Source of the DNA: Tetracentron sinense
Taxonomy: Eukaryota > Streptophyta > Magnoliopsida > Trochodendrales > Trochodendraceae
DNA: 64,000 nt
NCBI GenBank assembly: GCA_015143295.1
Contig: CM026570.1
Span: 23,815,250 to 23,879,249 of the forward strand
Reading direction: 5' to 3'
In this document: positions 20,737 to 33,500 of the stretch, one piece after another
Numbering within the stretch: the first letter of the stretch is position 1
How the letters are laid out: each line of letters starts with the position of its first letter
Notes under the pieces: generated by a model
Seen by the model: the letters and a program-made list of their open reading frames with translations, nothing else
Told to the model about the DNA's origin: nothing
The model's database searches: none
Translations under genes and position numbers: made by a program

Positions 20737-21764
20737 GGCTGTGTTTGGTTGCCGAGAAAATAAGGGTTGGAAAAGAAAATCTGATTTTCCATCGTTTGCT
20801 TAGAAAGAAAGTGAAAAATGGAAAAGAAAATGGGGTGAAAATTTTCTAAAATTTTCTCCCATTTGATGGATTTAGAATCTTTAAAAAAACTTTAGATTTT
20901 GAAGAGAAAAGAAAAGAAAAAGTTATCGGGTTCTAATTTCTCTCCTCTCTTCTTCTTCCCCCACTCCAAGTCTCCAACACTGATTTTCGGCTCCAGCGGC
21001 GTCACCGGCGATTCCGACGACAGCAATATCATATTCCTCCATCTGTCTCTAACCTCTATATTTCTCCCTCCCGAGCTCACGGTGTGAGAGCTTTGATTGA
21101 TTTAAACAAGTTAGAATAAGGTTTTGATAGGTTTTAATCTTGATTTGGATAAGGATTTAAGTTTTGAAATGAGTTTTAAAAATTTCATGTTGGATTTTTG
21201 TTGAAATAAGCAAAGATTCAAAAAAAAAAAAAACTGAAACAGTAGATGGGTGTTTGGATTGATTTAAAATTAAGATTATGATAGGTTTTAAACTTGATTT
21301 GGATGAGGATTTAAGTTTTAAAACGTTTTTTAGAAATTCCATATAGGATTTTAGTTGAAATAAGCAAAGATTTACAAAAAAAAAAAAAATCTGAAAACAA
21401 TAGCTTTGACATCCCTGTCATGAGGAAGAAGACAAGGACACAGCCGGTATTTTTTTATTTGTTTGAGATATTTTTGAAAAAAAACTTTAAAAAATGAAAA
21501 AAAAAATATTCAAAAGTGTAAAAAAAAAACTAAGTAAAATTAAAATTTTTGAAGTTATTTTAAAGGATTAGGGGTATTTTGATAATTTTAAAAAAGTAGG
21601 GACATGTTAGTAATTTTTTAAAAAAACAAATTTTCTCTCTAATTTTCTAGACAATCAAACGATGGAAATTTTATTATATTCTCTTCTTTTCTTTCCTTTT
21701 CTTTTCTTTTCTCTTCTTCTCTTTTCTTTTCTTTTTCACATTTTCTCAACAACCAAACACAGCA
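20737..21764. mobile_element. MITE-like element with TGTGTTTGGTTG termini nested in the CACTA-MITE (copy B)
   Basis: Inverted ends GCTGTGTTTGGTTG and CAACCAAACACAGC bound about 1.03 kb of purine/pyrimidine-rich, non-coding DNA. Copy A has an uninterrupted CACTA-MITE at this place (about 10645), giving the empty site; the flanks suggest a short TAA duplication (PIF/Harbinger-like), but this is not clean. Relatives lie at 50045-51090 (copy E) and, truncated, at 34106-35009 (C) and about 44935-45154 (D). Confidence 0.7.
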
Positions 21765-24289
21765 TAAAGGTTTTTAAGACGGAATATCTTTTCGTTCATT
21801 AATTTAGCGACAGATTTTTTTTTTTTAGTGCAATTTCTGTCTTCCTCACTTTCTCTACGAAACCAATTGGTGTCCTCACATTTCAGGTTGCTTTTGTAGC
21901 CAGTTAAAACTAAGGAAGGGGAAGGATTTAAATACTGAAGCTGGCTGTTAAAAGATAGTTGTTGGTCCTGTAGAGAAAGTAAGGAGGAGAGAAACTGAGG
22001 CCAGCATTCCCCAAACTTATTTGGATAATTATCAAAAATGAGATGGATGAAATTAGTCCAAATCAAATGATACTAATCTTCCAATCAGATATCCTTAGTT
22101 TTGATGGGTCATTAAAGTTATGGTTGGTTAGCTGTACATAAGATGAATTGATTCGATGGTTCAGACCAATGAGAATATAAAAGGAAAATATTTAACGTAT
22201 CTGGGAAAACCATTTTCAAACCTAAGGTTAGACCTCATTTGTTCATCCTCCCTCTTAAATACTCACCGACTATTACACATTTCTCGACGAGGGACATGTA
22301 GATTAGATACACATTTGAACACAAAATGGTGGGGGATTAAGAACTCTCTGTTATTAATGAATCCCGACCCAAAACCTCCCCCCCCCCCCCCCTTAAATAA
22401 TAATAATAATAATAATTCTTATTAGAATTCATATATTCCTTAGAATTCACTTTTAGGATTGTAAAAAGGTCTCCACAATATGGATTAATTCTAAAAACAA
22501 TTGTAATATATATGGGTCGAGTCTAGTCAAAAGGTATCCAGACTCATTTACCATTGATTCGGTTTGGAATGGGTCTCATAAATGTAGAGTTTGGTACGAT
22601 CCCAGCTCCATCACCACACCGGAGGCCCATCATGGATGGGTCAGGTCCATCAATGATCAAAATGGGTGAATCAGTGATACCCATCGACTGGCATGCATGG
22701 CTGCATGTGATGTCCGCAAGCGAGACAAAACTGGTATTTGAGGGCCACCACATCAGAGTTCAGACAGCACATATATAAGGGTCAACACGTGAAAATAGTA
22801 GTCATCATGTTTCCTAGGTGGAGGGAGCTGGACAACAGTTGGGTACTAAATATGTTTTGTTTCAAGGTACTGTCATGTACGTACACATGCCAAAACAAAT
22901 CACAAATATCTTTTAAAGGAAGTTATTTAATTAATTGGGACTTAATAAAGTCGTATGAAAGTTAGAATACTTAATAAATCGATTAAGACACATAAAGTGG
23001 TTATATTAAATGTTTAATTAAAAATACAAATAATTCATTTAATTTTCTTCCATTTTAAATAACTAACATGAATATCATTTTAACCAAAAAAATAACTAAG
23101 CTAAGTAGCTACTAACCTATTTAAGTTAAGAAACCTTAATATTAGGACACCTAATAATTAATTATATATATATATATATAAAATAATCCACCTAATATTA
23201 ATAAATTTTGTTTTTATTCATTTAAGTTGCATTTCTTCAATATGTTTAAACTTTCTATTGTAAGTTTAAGCTTATTAGATTTCAGAGTTTATATATACTA
23301 TATAAATATACAAGTAAATACCAAAAAAAATAGAAATTTTATATATATTTAAACTTATTAGTTATAAATTATATATACTTACTAATTATAAACTATAAAA
23401 TATATAATATATTATACTTAATATTTGAATTATGCTGTAATTAATATAATAAGTATAAACTATATAGTTGAATAATTAGGGTTAAATTAAAAATAGTATA
23501 CTTTTTTTGTGTCCAACAAAATAGTATATATACTTTGAAAAATATATAGAAGAATTAAAAAACATGGAAAATACGAAAAACAAATTATTTCTTTCGAACA
23601 AAAATTCAAAATTTGGGAGGGTACCATTTAATTGAGGTGAAAGAGCTGGCATTTAATGGAATCCACTTTCTGGATTCAGTGGCAAGATTTTTCTCATTGC
23701 ATAGATGAAGGGATCTCATAGATGGTATCAGTGTAAGGCGCTTATAGACAGTGAATATTTGGGTGGATTTGTAGACTTACGATGGAGTATACATGAGATA
23801 CTTGAGAGGTGGAAGCATATGGAAGAGCCTCTTTGGGACAAGCTCGATGTTGCAGTGCCCCATGTTGTTCATGAAATCTATATAAGCAACGGGATTGTAA
23901 ACAGTATGAAGTACATGATATGCTCTGCAAACGAATGAATTACAGCTACCACATAAGCAAGAACAAAATTTTCAGCTTCCCATTAAAAAAAAAAGAAGGT
24001 ATGTATGTAAATGGGTTCTTCTTACAAGTAATGGACTCTGTAACTACAGAGGAATGGTGATGAGAGTGGTAGCGAGAGTAGAGGTACTGGTGGTGCAATG
24101 CCCTGTGAAGCCAGTAGTACAGAAACTCCACCAGACCCATATGGAGCAGAACTGTCAGAACTATACCATCTATTCTGCACAATGGCAAGTGTGAAGCCCC
24201 TGGCAACACCGCATTACCCATGTAAAACAGAGTGCCGTTCAAAATTATTTGATCGTCCCTGCCAAACCAAACATGTTAGAGAGAGAGAG

Positions 24290-24960
24290 AGTTTTTTTTT
24301 TCCGTGTCCCTTTTAATACTTTTTAACTAGGGTTAAGCTTAATTTAATTAAAATAAATAATTTTGTTTTTCTTAAAACCATGGTTAGATTAGTTAACCCT
24401 AGGGGGTTTGGAGAATAGGACTGAGTTGGGTGGAGGTTTTGACGCATTGGAGGGGTGTTCTGGAGGTGGTCAGGCACGTGGAGAGAGTACTAGAGGTGGT
24501 AGGTGGTGCAAGGGTGGCTGCAGGTGCTGCAAACACGCAAAATTGGTGGGTGGCGGTAAATGGTTTTTCGTGGTGGCGGTAAATGGTTTACCGCCATTAC
24601 TAATTGCACAGCAAATTGGATGTCGGTAGATGGACTACCAGAGAATTTGAATTTTTTGGGCCAAGCTTCTTTTGCACGGGTTAGTTCTGGTTTTTGGGCC
24701 CATGCCTGGGCCCAGCTCGGTTTGCCTATGGGTTTTAGGCCCTAAGGGCTTGGGTCTACCTAGGGTTTGAGCTAGGGTTAGCTAGGGCTACCTAGGGTTT
24801 AGGTTTAGGACCACCTATGGTTAGGGTTTACCTGTGGATTGGACCTATGGTTGTCCTAGGGTTTAGGTGAAGTTGACCTAGGGTTTAGGTCGGACTAACC
24901 ACGGTTAAGTTGATTAACCATGGTTAAGGAGAGTGTAAAAATGGGGTGCTGACAGTACCT
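24290..24960. mobile_element. possible enlarged foldback element with GC-rich insert
   Basis: The left part (GTGTCCCTTTTAATAC, then AACTAGGGTTAA) matches the left arm of an element in copy E at 54050-54160. The right part ends AACCATGGTTAAGGAGAGTG, roughly its inverse. Between the arms lies about 500 bp of GC-richer sequence with GGCGGTAAA/TTTACCGCC and many CTAGGGTTTAGG-like motifs that copy E lacks. It could be a MULE-type element that picked up foreign DNA, or two unrelated insertions. Confidence 0.35.
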
Positions 24961-26854
24961 TCCAATACCTAGCTTTGTTATGATACAAATATTGAATAAA
25001 TAGGGTTCTATGTATGATTCTTGAATAGAAATGGTAGATGCTCCCTATTAATTAATATGATTATGATTGAAAGTTTAGTTTTGATGATGTAGATGTGTAT
25101 GATCTTGCATAAGTGTATACCCTCCACTATTTTACATTATTATGCTTTAAATATGAAAAAGTGAAATGGAAAGCATGTTTATTGATGAAATGGGAATGTG
25201 TACCCTATGTATGCTCATACTAATGTTGAAATGAAATTATCAAAAACATGTTAAAAGCTTAAGAGCTTTTTAGTATATCATGATGTTTACAAACACGATG
25301 CACATGTAGGTATTGCATGACCGGAGTTTTCTTAAGTTGTACGTTCCAAGATTTTCAAATGAGCCAAACTATGATTTTTCAAGTTCACAACAAAGACAAT
25401 TTAGACAAATTATGATTCAGAAAATGATGATAAAGCCAAATGTAAGGGTTGGTCAAGGGTGGGGCATATTCAAGGATATGTCATATCTGGCTTCAAGAAA
25501 AGACAAGCAAGAATAATAATGCCAAACTTTAGGTTGGTCAAGGATGTTAGTGTGTCAACTTCAAGTATGTTTAATGAAGGGTATTTACATACCTGGCTTC
25601 AAGTTGTTTCAAGAACTTTCAGTAAGGGGTATTTACATACCCGACTTCAAGTCGTTTTCAATGGCACTAACATCTGCCTTACATGTGTTACAAGACAAGC
25701 ATGATACAAGATAAGACAAGACAAACATGATTTACGCAAGACAAGACAAGCATGATTCTCACACAACAAGAACAAGACAAGAACTATGTTTTAAGAACGA
25801 AAAACATGTTTTGAAAACACGAAAAGTAATATTTAAAGTATAGTTAGCAAGAATGCACATGTGATTTAAGATTGTTTTCGCACTTGAAATTATACATGCA
25901 TGTGAGTTGTACTGTTTAAAGTTCAAGCATGTCATGGCGTATATTATATCACTATTAGCTAATAGCTAGTACGCACCAAGTATTCAATGATCAACCGTAC
26001 ATTTTGATGTCGGCAGGTACTCCCTTTGATATTTGCGTGTCAGAGTCATGGGTTAAAGAGGAGTATGTTGAGGAACCAATAGGTAGTCTTCCCTAGGAGA
26101 GAGGATTTGGACAGTTGGCCTTACGAGGAATATTACTGAGTGATGAGAGTGAGTGATATGTATATGTTTTGATGAGTGGGCATGTCCACTCTCACGTTTA
26201 AATTTTATCATTGTATAAAACTCTTGGAATACAATCATGTTATATAAAAAGAAAAATTTTGTTAGCTTCCACTATAGCATGCCTTGTTATTATGCAAGAT
26301 GGTTGATAGGGCAAGTCAAGTCACGAGCCAAAGCAATGTTACCTGGTTCGTCGGTTCGCTCGGTTTGAATTCGGGTTCACGGTTCGCAATTCGCCACTCT
26401 ACAGTAAACCTGGTTCGTTAGGGGTAGGATGAGATAATTCGTTTTTTGGTTCGCTTAGATTCTTTAGTTTGGTTCGCTAGCTTGATTCGCTACTTAAGCA
26501 TGTAAAACAAAATATATATCATAAAAATATATCTTTTAAGCATGTAAACAATATATTACAAATACTTATTTGAAAAACAATAATAAAACATATCTTTTTA
26601 TGAACGATATGTGAACTCAAAATATAAATTTGTCGAACCTAATAAAAAATATCAGTGAATTTAAATAAAAAATTAGACAAACTAAGATCGTTTTCAAACT
26701 ACTATGTGGTTCGATCAATTTCACGAACCAAAATGAACCGAACCACGAACCAGTTCGGGTTCGCTCGGTCCGCGGTTCGCTATAGCATGTAGCGAACTTG
26801 GTAACCCTGAGCCAAAGTCTCCTAAACTTCTAAGGGGGATTTTGGGTCGCAACA
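24947..26854. mobile_element. old gypsy-type LTR (family X), probable solo LTR
   Basis: The right part (25900-26854) matches 59700-60168: the same GTCGGCAGGTAC-type segment, a GATGAGAGTGAG segment and the terminus TTTTGGGTCGCAACA. It contains a degenerate ACAAGACAAGCATGA short repeat at 25690-25760 and is interrupted by a MITE (26334-26808). No coding region. The left boundary is uncertain. Confidence 0.5.
26334..26808. mobile_element. MITE with perfect 9-bp target duplication
   Basis: GAGCCAAAG occurs at 26325-26333 and again at 26809-26817, immediately outside inverted ends ATGTTACCTGGTTCG and CGAACTTGGTAACCCT. The interior repeats GGTTCG/CGAACC motifs and encodes nothing. A 9-bp duplication points to the Mutator superfamily. 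It is inserted in the LTR of family X. Confidence 0.85.
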
Positions 26855-26882
26855 TAGAGAGAGAGAGAGAGAGTGAGAAGAA

Positions 26883-27148
26883 TAGGAATGGCAATGGGGC
26901 GGGTTTCTACCTCCCCGTCCCCGCCCCGTCCCTACTGCTTATATATATATATATATATATATATATTTTAAAGTGGTTCCGGGGCGGGGCACTGGAGCGG
27001 GGTATACTAAAACCGCCTCCGCCCCGCCCTCGAGTCGAGGATTGATTTTTCTTACCATCCCCGCCCCGCCCCTGATTTATTTGAAAAAAAAACACCCCAT
27101 AGGGGCGGGGTGGGGCCCCAGTGAGGGTGGATCATATTGCCATCCCTA
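26883..27148. mobile_element. hAT-type MITE with perfect 8-bp target duplication
   Basis: GAGAAGAA at 26875-26882 and 27149-27156 brackets a 266-bp element with ends TAGGAATGGCAAT and ATTGCCATCCCTA. The interior is rich in GGGGCGGG/CCCGCCCC and carries an (AT)n microsatellite. The 8-bp duplication and TAGGGATGGCAA-like end fit hAT MITEs. Confidence 0.88.
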
Positions 27149-27156
27149 GAGAAGAA

Positions 27157-28923
27157 CCTTAGAAAGGTATTAACCTTGAAACCCTAGTATGATAATGGAA
27201 AATGATATGGGCCTTAGAATGGTAGGGACCTTGGAACCCTAGTATGATAATTGAAAATGGTATGGACCTTGGAACCTGGGTATGATAATAGAAATTGGTA
27301 TAGATTTAGTATGGACCTAGTATGAATGGATATGAGTCTACATATGTATCACAAGTCTGCACGAGTCTTGAGTTTGAAAATGTCATGGAATGATTATATG
27401 AACTGCTTATATGTTTCCGTACTATGATATTATTAAGTATGATATGACTGAAAATGCATGGTATTTATATTGTTAATTATGATTTGTATTTACTGAGTGT
27501 TTTATGTGCTAAGCCAAACTGTTACTTTTGGTAGATTCGAGATTTGACATTTGCGCTCCAGGACCGTGGATTGAAAAAAAATACGAAAAGGAGCCCGAAG
27601 GTAAGGGAATGAGAGATCGACTTGGATTGATACCCTTATTTTTGAGTCGGTAGTTGTTTTATTTTAAATTGAAAAGTGTTATACCAAGATAATTAATATT
27701 GATGTTGGTTAGGTTTTCAGTTTTGGAATTTGTGATCAAAATGAATGATCCAGATTAATTATGGTTAAATTGGTCATTTATTATGGATGATGATTTATAG
27801 GGATTAACAATGGAATTTTATTAATGTTGGGGAAAATTTTCAGACTCATATTTTATATGCCCTACATTTTGTTAAGATAAGTTGGATATGCAGTGTCATG
27901 GGTCCAAAAGTCCTATTTGACCAATATAGTTCGCTTCAGCCAGACTTATTCCACTCGAGCTAAAGTGTTTGCTTGAGCGAGATCAACCTCATTTAAGCAA
28001 AATGTATTATTCCTTTGTCCCTGAACCTCGAACCAAACCATCCTTGGTTAGTTCGTTACCATGGTTAGTGTATCCCTATCCCAGCCTTCTTAATTCTATG
28101 TGGGTTAATTTTCAATCACAGTTAAGCTTTTCAACCCATCCTTATGCTCCAAAAAGAGCCTAAACTATCACAATAGAAATCAAAATGCCAAAAACATTCA
28201 AATATGGTCAATTTCCAAAAATATTCAAATTTCCAAAAATTTAATCAACTTAACTTGCTTGCTTGTAAAAACTATTGTGCCTTGATCCCAACAAGTCGGG
28301 TAAGTAGGTAGCCTAATAGGTTAAACCCCCCTAGGATGAGTTTCCCTTTCCAGTTTAGCTTAAGTTATCTTTTATTTAGCACATATATTTACATATCATT
28401 CCTAATTTCCTTAAGAATTTAATCATTAATTGGCTTAGACATAATGAGTGGGTTACCGTCTCTTGACAGGGGTTCTGGGGTACCTAACACTTTCCTCAGG
28501 ACTAAAACAAATCACTTACCTAGAATCTCAAGCTAGACCTTAGGCCTTATCCATTATATTTCTGGGGTCCTATATCTCCAAATTAAATAGGTAGTGACTC
28601 TCTATTAGGCGTTTAGCGTTGTTCCTCTGAAGGGCTCTGCCTGGAAGGAAAGATAGTAAATTCCTATGCTCACACCTTGCACTATGGGAGGCTGCAACTA
28701 TCTTCAAGAAGCATTTACACACCTATTAGCTAATTGATTTAAATATCACTATGACATATAATAGCCATTATGTACATGGATAATCTATTAAAATTAGAGA
28801 AGTAATTTAGAGAAAAATTTTATATTTAAGATAATATTTCAATAATTTAAGGATATGTCTATTCTGAAATGGCTATAAGAGGATATAAGGTATGAAGAAC
28901 TCGGATTAAACGAGGTTATTCAG
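27157..28923. other. LTR-derived sequence, no gene
   Basis: Starts with an imperfect repeat of about 50 bp at 27165-27305 (GGACCTTGGAACCCTAGTATG, three degenerate copies). Then come LTR-like segments (GGTAGATTCGAGATTTGAC near 27530) and sequence at 28290-28650 that looks like gypsy internal or leader DNA. No coding frame of note. Confidence 0.5.
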
Positions 28924-29569
28924 ACCCACCCCTTCCAACTGCAAGCACCACTCAACACAAGATGCTCCAAAATATGTGATTGCCTTCCGAGGCACCATAC
29001 TGAATCCAGACACCCTCTTACAGGACATTAAATCAAACACCCGCCTCACTATAAATAGACTTCACACGGGTTCTCGATTCGAAACTGCAAATCAAGCTAT
29101 CGAAAACATGTTTAATGAGGTTGGATATTCAAACAATATCTGGTTAGCTGGCCATTCTCTAGGGTCAGCCATGGCAATGCTCCTGGGAAAGAACATGGTG
29201 GTCAAGAAGGGTATTTTGCCCAAAGCTTTTCTCTTCAATCCACCATTCTTTTCTGCTCCTATTGAAGGAATATTTATGAATGAGAAACTGAAGGATGGGA
29301 TTCGCGTCGCATTTAGCTTTTTCACTGCAGGAATCACTCAAATTGTGAAGGATAAAGAAGAGAGAGCTCAATCAGAAGATCAATTTGCTGCTTTGTCGCG
29401 ATGGGCACCATATTTATTTGTGAACAAAGAAGACCACATATGTTGTGAGTATGTTGGGTATTTTGAGAACAGGGAAAAGATGGAGAAGATTGGAGCTAGA
29501 CGCATTGGGATGGTGGCGACCCAGAATTCAATTAGTAGCTTATATGAAGTCCGAATAGATCTAGGCTGA
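28924..29569 (+). pseudogene. class-3 lipase-like gene fragment (At4g10955 type)
   Basis: Open frame from a likely acceptor (TTATTCAG, 28916-28923) to TGA at 29567-29569. It contains Ala-Pro-Lys-Tyr-Val-Ile-Ala-Phe-Arg-Gly-Thr and the nucleophile elbow Gly-His-Ser-Leu-Gly at about 29150-29166, both typical of lipase class 3 proteins annotated as GDSL esterase/lipase At4g10955-like in plants. Middle-region motifs (Phe-Asn-Pro-Pro, Tyr-Phe-Glu-Asn-Arg-Glu) also fit. After Ser-Ile-Ser-Ser-Leu the sequence leaves the family, so the C-terminal part with the catalytic His is missing. The first exons are not recognisable upstream. The 3' end lies within 10 bp of a segmental duplication junction, so truncation by that rearrangement is likely. 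Confidence 0.75.
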
Positions 29570-29576
29570 ATAAGGA

Positions 29577-30571
29577 CCACGACAATAGTAGACTACACAA
29601 GCACTCATTTCCCATAGAGCATTTTAGGAATACCCCCTTTTATTATCTGAGATTTAGGCTCAGCAATTCCATCTTGACAACTATAATATGCCTTTTTTTT
29701 TTATAAGATTTAAACATAACACACACTATCATATGCACACACACCTGGTAGCACAATATCTCTTTATTTTGTTGATACTCTATTGTAAACTCGTATCTTC
29801 TTGTAAAAGACTATTTTGTCTTTGTATATTAAATTTAAGATCTTTTAGAGAATGTATCGTATTTCCATCAACATCAACCTTGATGTTTCTTGTGCATTTT
29901 TTAACTCTAGATCATAGCCACTCAAATCGTTGATCATTCTTTTTTATTTTAGTTCTTAAAAATAATACATATTAAGCAAAAAGTTGTTCAAAATACTAGC
30001 TCTATTCTTTGTATGGACGAGATAGCAACGCCCTTGATAAGTAGGTGACACGTTGGTTCCATACAATGATGGGTTCACATTGTACATTCCCTCACTATTC
30101 TTTTTGTTCCACAAACTAGTGTCAAATAGATTTTTTTTTCAAATTGAATAATTTTATCGAGAGTTAAGATCTCCATTTCAAGGAGATGCACAAGGAACAT
30201 CAATCTTGATGCTCCAAAAAAAAAAAATTAAAGTTACCATCTCTAGTATGCCATACATACCTCTTTAGTGATCTCATTCTAACACAAGGTGTCTATTAGT
30301 CTTACTAAAAAACCTTTTAATAAAACCTTTTAATGTTAGATAACAACAAGGATATTTCTAAAAATGTCTTTACAATAAGTTTGTTTGTTGTCTAGTCAGA
30401 AAACCCATATAATAACTCAAATTATTACCCACATAGATTCTATGGAGACAATAGTAAAGGTTCTATAATAGTATAAATATGAAAATGGCAAGTCATTCCC
30501 CCTAAATTATGCATATAGTTTGCTTACCAAAGAAAATATTCATATAGTTTTAGTAGTACATATGCTTCTGA
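29577..30571. other. 3' flank of CER1 copy C
   Basis: Non-coding, AT-rich sequence downstream of exon 10; homologous to 45307-46479 downstream of copy E. No coding signal: the ORF over 29688-29933 is not conserved in phase between the two copies, because copy E carries a 56-bp triplication there. Confidence 0.65.
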
Positions 30572-33500
30572 TCAAGTCATCAAAGGACGAAAGCCGTGTT
30601 GAAGAGTGGCACGCCATACTTTCTCTGTGTCAAACATAGTGTCACCGCACTCATGCGCATCCCATCCTTCCAACGCATGCACTATTCCAGCCACACGCCA
30701 TGCACTCATCACCCTCCTTGGCAACCAATTCTATCCCATATATACACAGAAAACTACTTTACAATGTTACCCCAAAATTCATCTACTTTACAACAGTAAG
30801 TAAAATGCTATTAACTCAAATTATTTCTTTTCACTTTTTTTGGTGTCCTAAAGGTCTCATTCGGGTATCCGCACTAACCCACTCGGAAGTTTCCCTCCTG
30901 ATACCAAGGTAATTAGAGGAGTGGGAATTGAACACAAGATCCTAGGGCGCAAACCCGGGAAAACAAGGTGATCCATCCGGCACTATGGATTTACTCGTTA
31001 TAAATAGGTAATCAAAAACTATAAAGGAAATTTTTCGTTGCTAACCTCACAAGAATGCATGTTCTGGAGAGCCTTGGGAGTCACCATTGCTGGAGTGTTG
31101 AAATAGACGCAGTCTGCGCGGACCCTTTTAGGAGGAAACTGCGAGAAGGGAATGAAGACTGTTCCTTTGGTTGCCTTCATCTGTTCATCTTCACTCAATC
31201 CGTCTCCAACCAACCATGTTTGTCGAAACTACAAGTGATTGGTCAATTATATACAAATATTATCGGAGAAGGTAAATTTAAGGTGGTGTAAGGCAAAGCA
31301 CAACATTTGATGACTGCACCCCATTTCTTAATATTACTGACTACAATTTAAATCCATAAAATATTATCCGCACACCAAATAAAAAAAGTTATCTATAAAA
31401 TTTATAACTAAAGACCGAACTTTTAACTTATTAACTATAGGAGAAAATTGCCGGACTCACCAGCCCTACTTGGTGCACCACCTATTTGATTAAATGGTTA
31501 AGAATATTTATGGACTAGGTACTATTTAAGAGATGAGCCATAGATGTATGGTGCAAGCCTAATTGGGTGGTGAGCAAAAAATTTCAGCACCATTAATTCA
31601 TTTTTCTTGTATTCTTCTAATTCACTAGCCTAATTGAGTGAAGGCAACCTCAAATAATCAAAAATTGACATGTAGATAATTAAATTCCTAACACCAATTG
31701 ATCTATCAAAGAAAATCCAAAGCATATTATAAATAGCATTATTAATTTTCAATGAAATAAAGAAAATCTCAACTAAACCAAAAATTGCCAAACCGAAAAC
31801 TGAGAACGGGAAAAAATGTTAGCGAATGGAGAAGAAGTACCGGAGAAGGAGAATCCGTTTAATACTGGGGTGCACATTGTGGAAAACTTTAATACTGGGA
31901 TGCACATTGTGGAAAAATTCAAAATATAGAAATCATTTCATGGGGTGTAGTTATCAAATGTTGAGTTTTGCCTAGCACCACCTTAAATTTAATAATAGTT
32001 TTTCTTCTAATATATAATGGTTTTTAACCATTAGAAATCATTTCATTGTTTTTTTTGGTCAAGGTAACAATACCACAAGGCAAAGCTACAGGTAATAGAA
32101 GGGAAAACAAACCACTCACGCGTGCACACACACAACCACATGCAACCACTAAGCCCATGAAGAATCAACCCACATGAACTTTATGGCACGATACAATCAT
32201 TTCATTGTTTGTACCGTGCAATTGAAAAGTTCAATACTATTCTTTTAGTTGTACTGCATGTTATAAACTAAAATGACACAACACCCACAGGATAACCCCA
32301 AAATATATTTCTACCTTTTGAGATAAACTTGTTGAAGAAATGACCAAATATCTTCCTAACTCTGGAGTGAATTCTAATATAAGCTTCTCATATTCATCCT
32401 TGTGCATCACTGTCACCTGTTCCAATTTTACCATGTATCAAATGAACAAATAGTGAAGAAATAAACAGATGCATATGATAAATCACCAGTATATTCAGTT
32501 AGAATGGCTGATATTTCAAGAGAGATTAGAAATATCACCCAAAACCCCTAAGCCTCAACCCATATGTATCAACTTTGTCTAAAAATTTATTGCCATCAAT
32601 TCTTAGAAACTAGGGTTGGAATTGAGAGTTGTACTTGTCCACTGGAGTTTAGGACTTGAAAGGTGAGACACCTAATTACAAATTATAGGGGAACATTATC
32701 AATAGCCTTCTTATCATTATTTTTATGGATAAAGCTTCTGAGACCATCTAGGGTGAAGACTGCCCCGAGACCGCGCTTAATAGCATTGAAAAATGGAAAA
32801 ACAAAAGTGCACAAGATTCAAAATAAAAATTGAATCCCCATGCCGTTATGTGTTGTCTATGCCTTGAACGGTCTAGTAGCAAAGTCCTATTATTATAACC
32901 ATGGAGCAATAAAATCTACCTGGACCTCTCTTTGGCATAAAGCTAGAACAATGGCATAGGCCACCTTAGAAAGGTTTCCTCTTAGAAAAACTTGCTCTGT
33001 GTCTTTGGGAATGCTATTGAGCACAACAGCAACCGCTAAGCTACTCCCATCTACCACTCTAATCTTCATGTTCGGGTGCTTCTGGACATAGAGCTCGCCA
33101 TTTCCATTAAGTTCCTCCCCCTGAAAATCAATAAATCTTCTTAAAATTCTCTTTGAAAAACCTTCTTGTATGAATTTTCAAAAAAAATGAATCGTCACTA
33201 CTTCAACTTGCCTGGTTCAGAAGACCTAAGCTTAACACCTTCACCCTTCTTTCTTCTGCCTCTATTATAGATTTCTCTATCAAACTATTAATTGCTCCAT
33301 TTTTCCATTGGAAATTATACTGCATAATATTTTATGAAAAAACATGGTTAGTCAAGCATAATGTGATCGAATTACGAACTAAGTGCGACTAAACAAAATG
33401 GAGATGACACAACCTTGTAACTTACTTGGAATTTAAATCTTGGTACTGCCCAAGTTTGCATTTTGAGGTTGTTGAAGGTATTCCTCTCGACGGTAAATGT

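Larger units (their letters stand above)
15430..24258 (-). pseudogene. CER1: CER1 copy B: exons 8-3, with an LTR retrotransposon in exon 7
   Basis: Exon 3 at 24026-24258 (histidine boxes His-Arg-Ala-Leu-His-His and His-Ser-His-His-His), exon 4 at 23781-23945, exon 5 at 20053-20428 (open), exon 6 at 19839-19946, exon 7 at 15986-16019 plus 19577-19747, exon 8 at 15430-15531 (open). Exon 4 has a 55-bp deletion (165 instead of 220 bp), which shifts the frame. Exon 7 is split by the element at 16020-19576. Exons 1-2 are replaced by unrelated sequence beyond about 24300 and exons 9-10 are deleted. Exon 6 ends in CGG where the family has CAG, before a GC donor. Confidence 0.92.

Noticed and set aside
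24408-24745. Gly/Trp-rich ORFs
   Set aside because: Low-complexity GGTGG-type sequence inside a probable transposon; no recognisable protein family.
24730-24900. Telomere-like TAGGGTTT motifs
   Set aside because: Motifs are irregular (CTAGGG, GTTTAGG) and never form runs of the plant TTTAGGG unit.
29688-29933. ORF encoding a His/Leu-rich peptide, also at 45277-45618
   Set aside because: The paralogous copies differ by a 56-bp triplication that changes the frame, and no family features are present.
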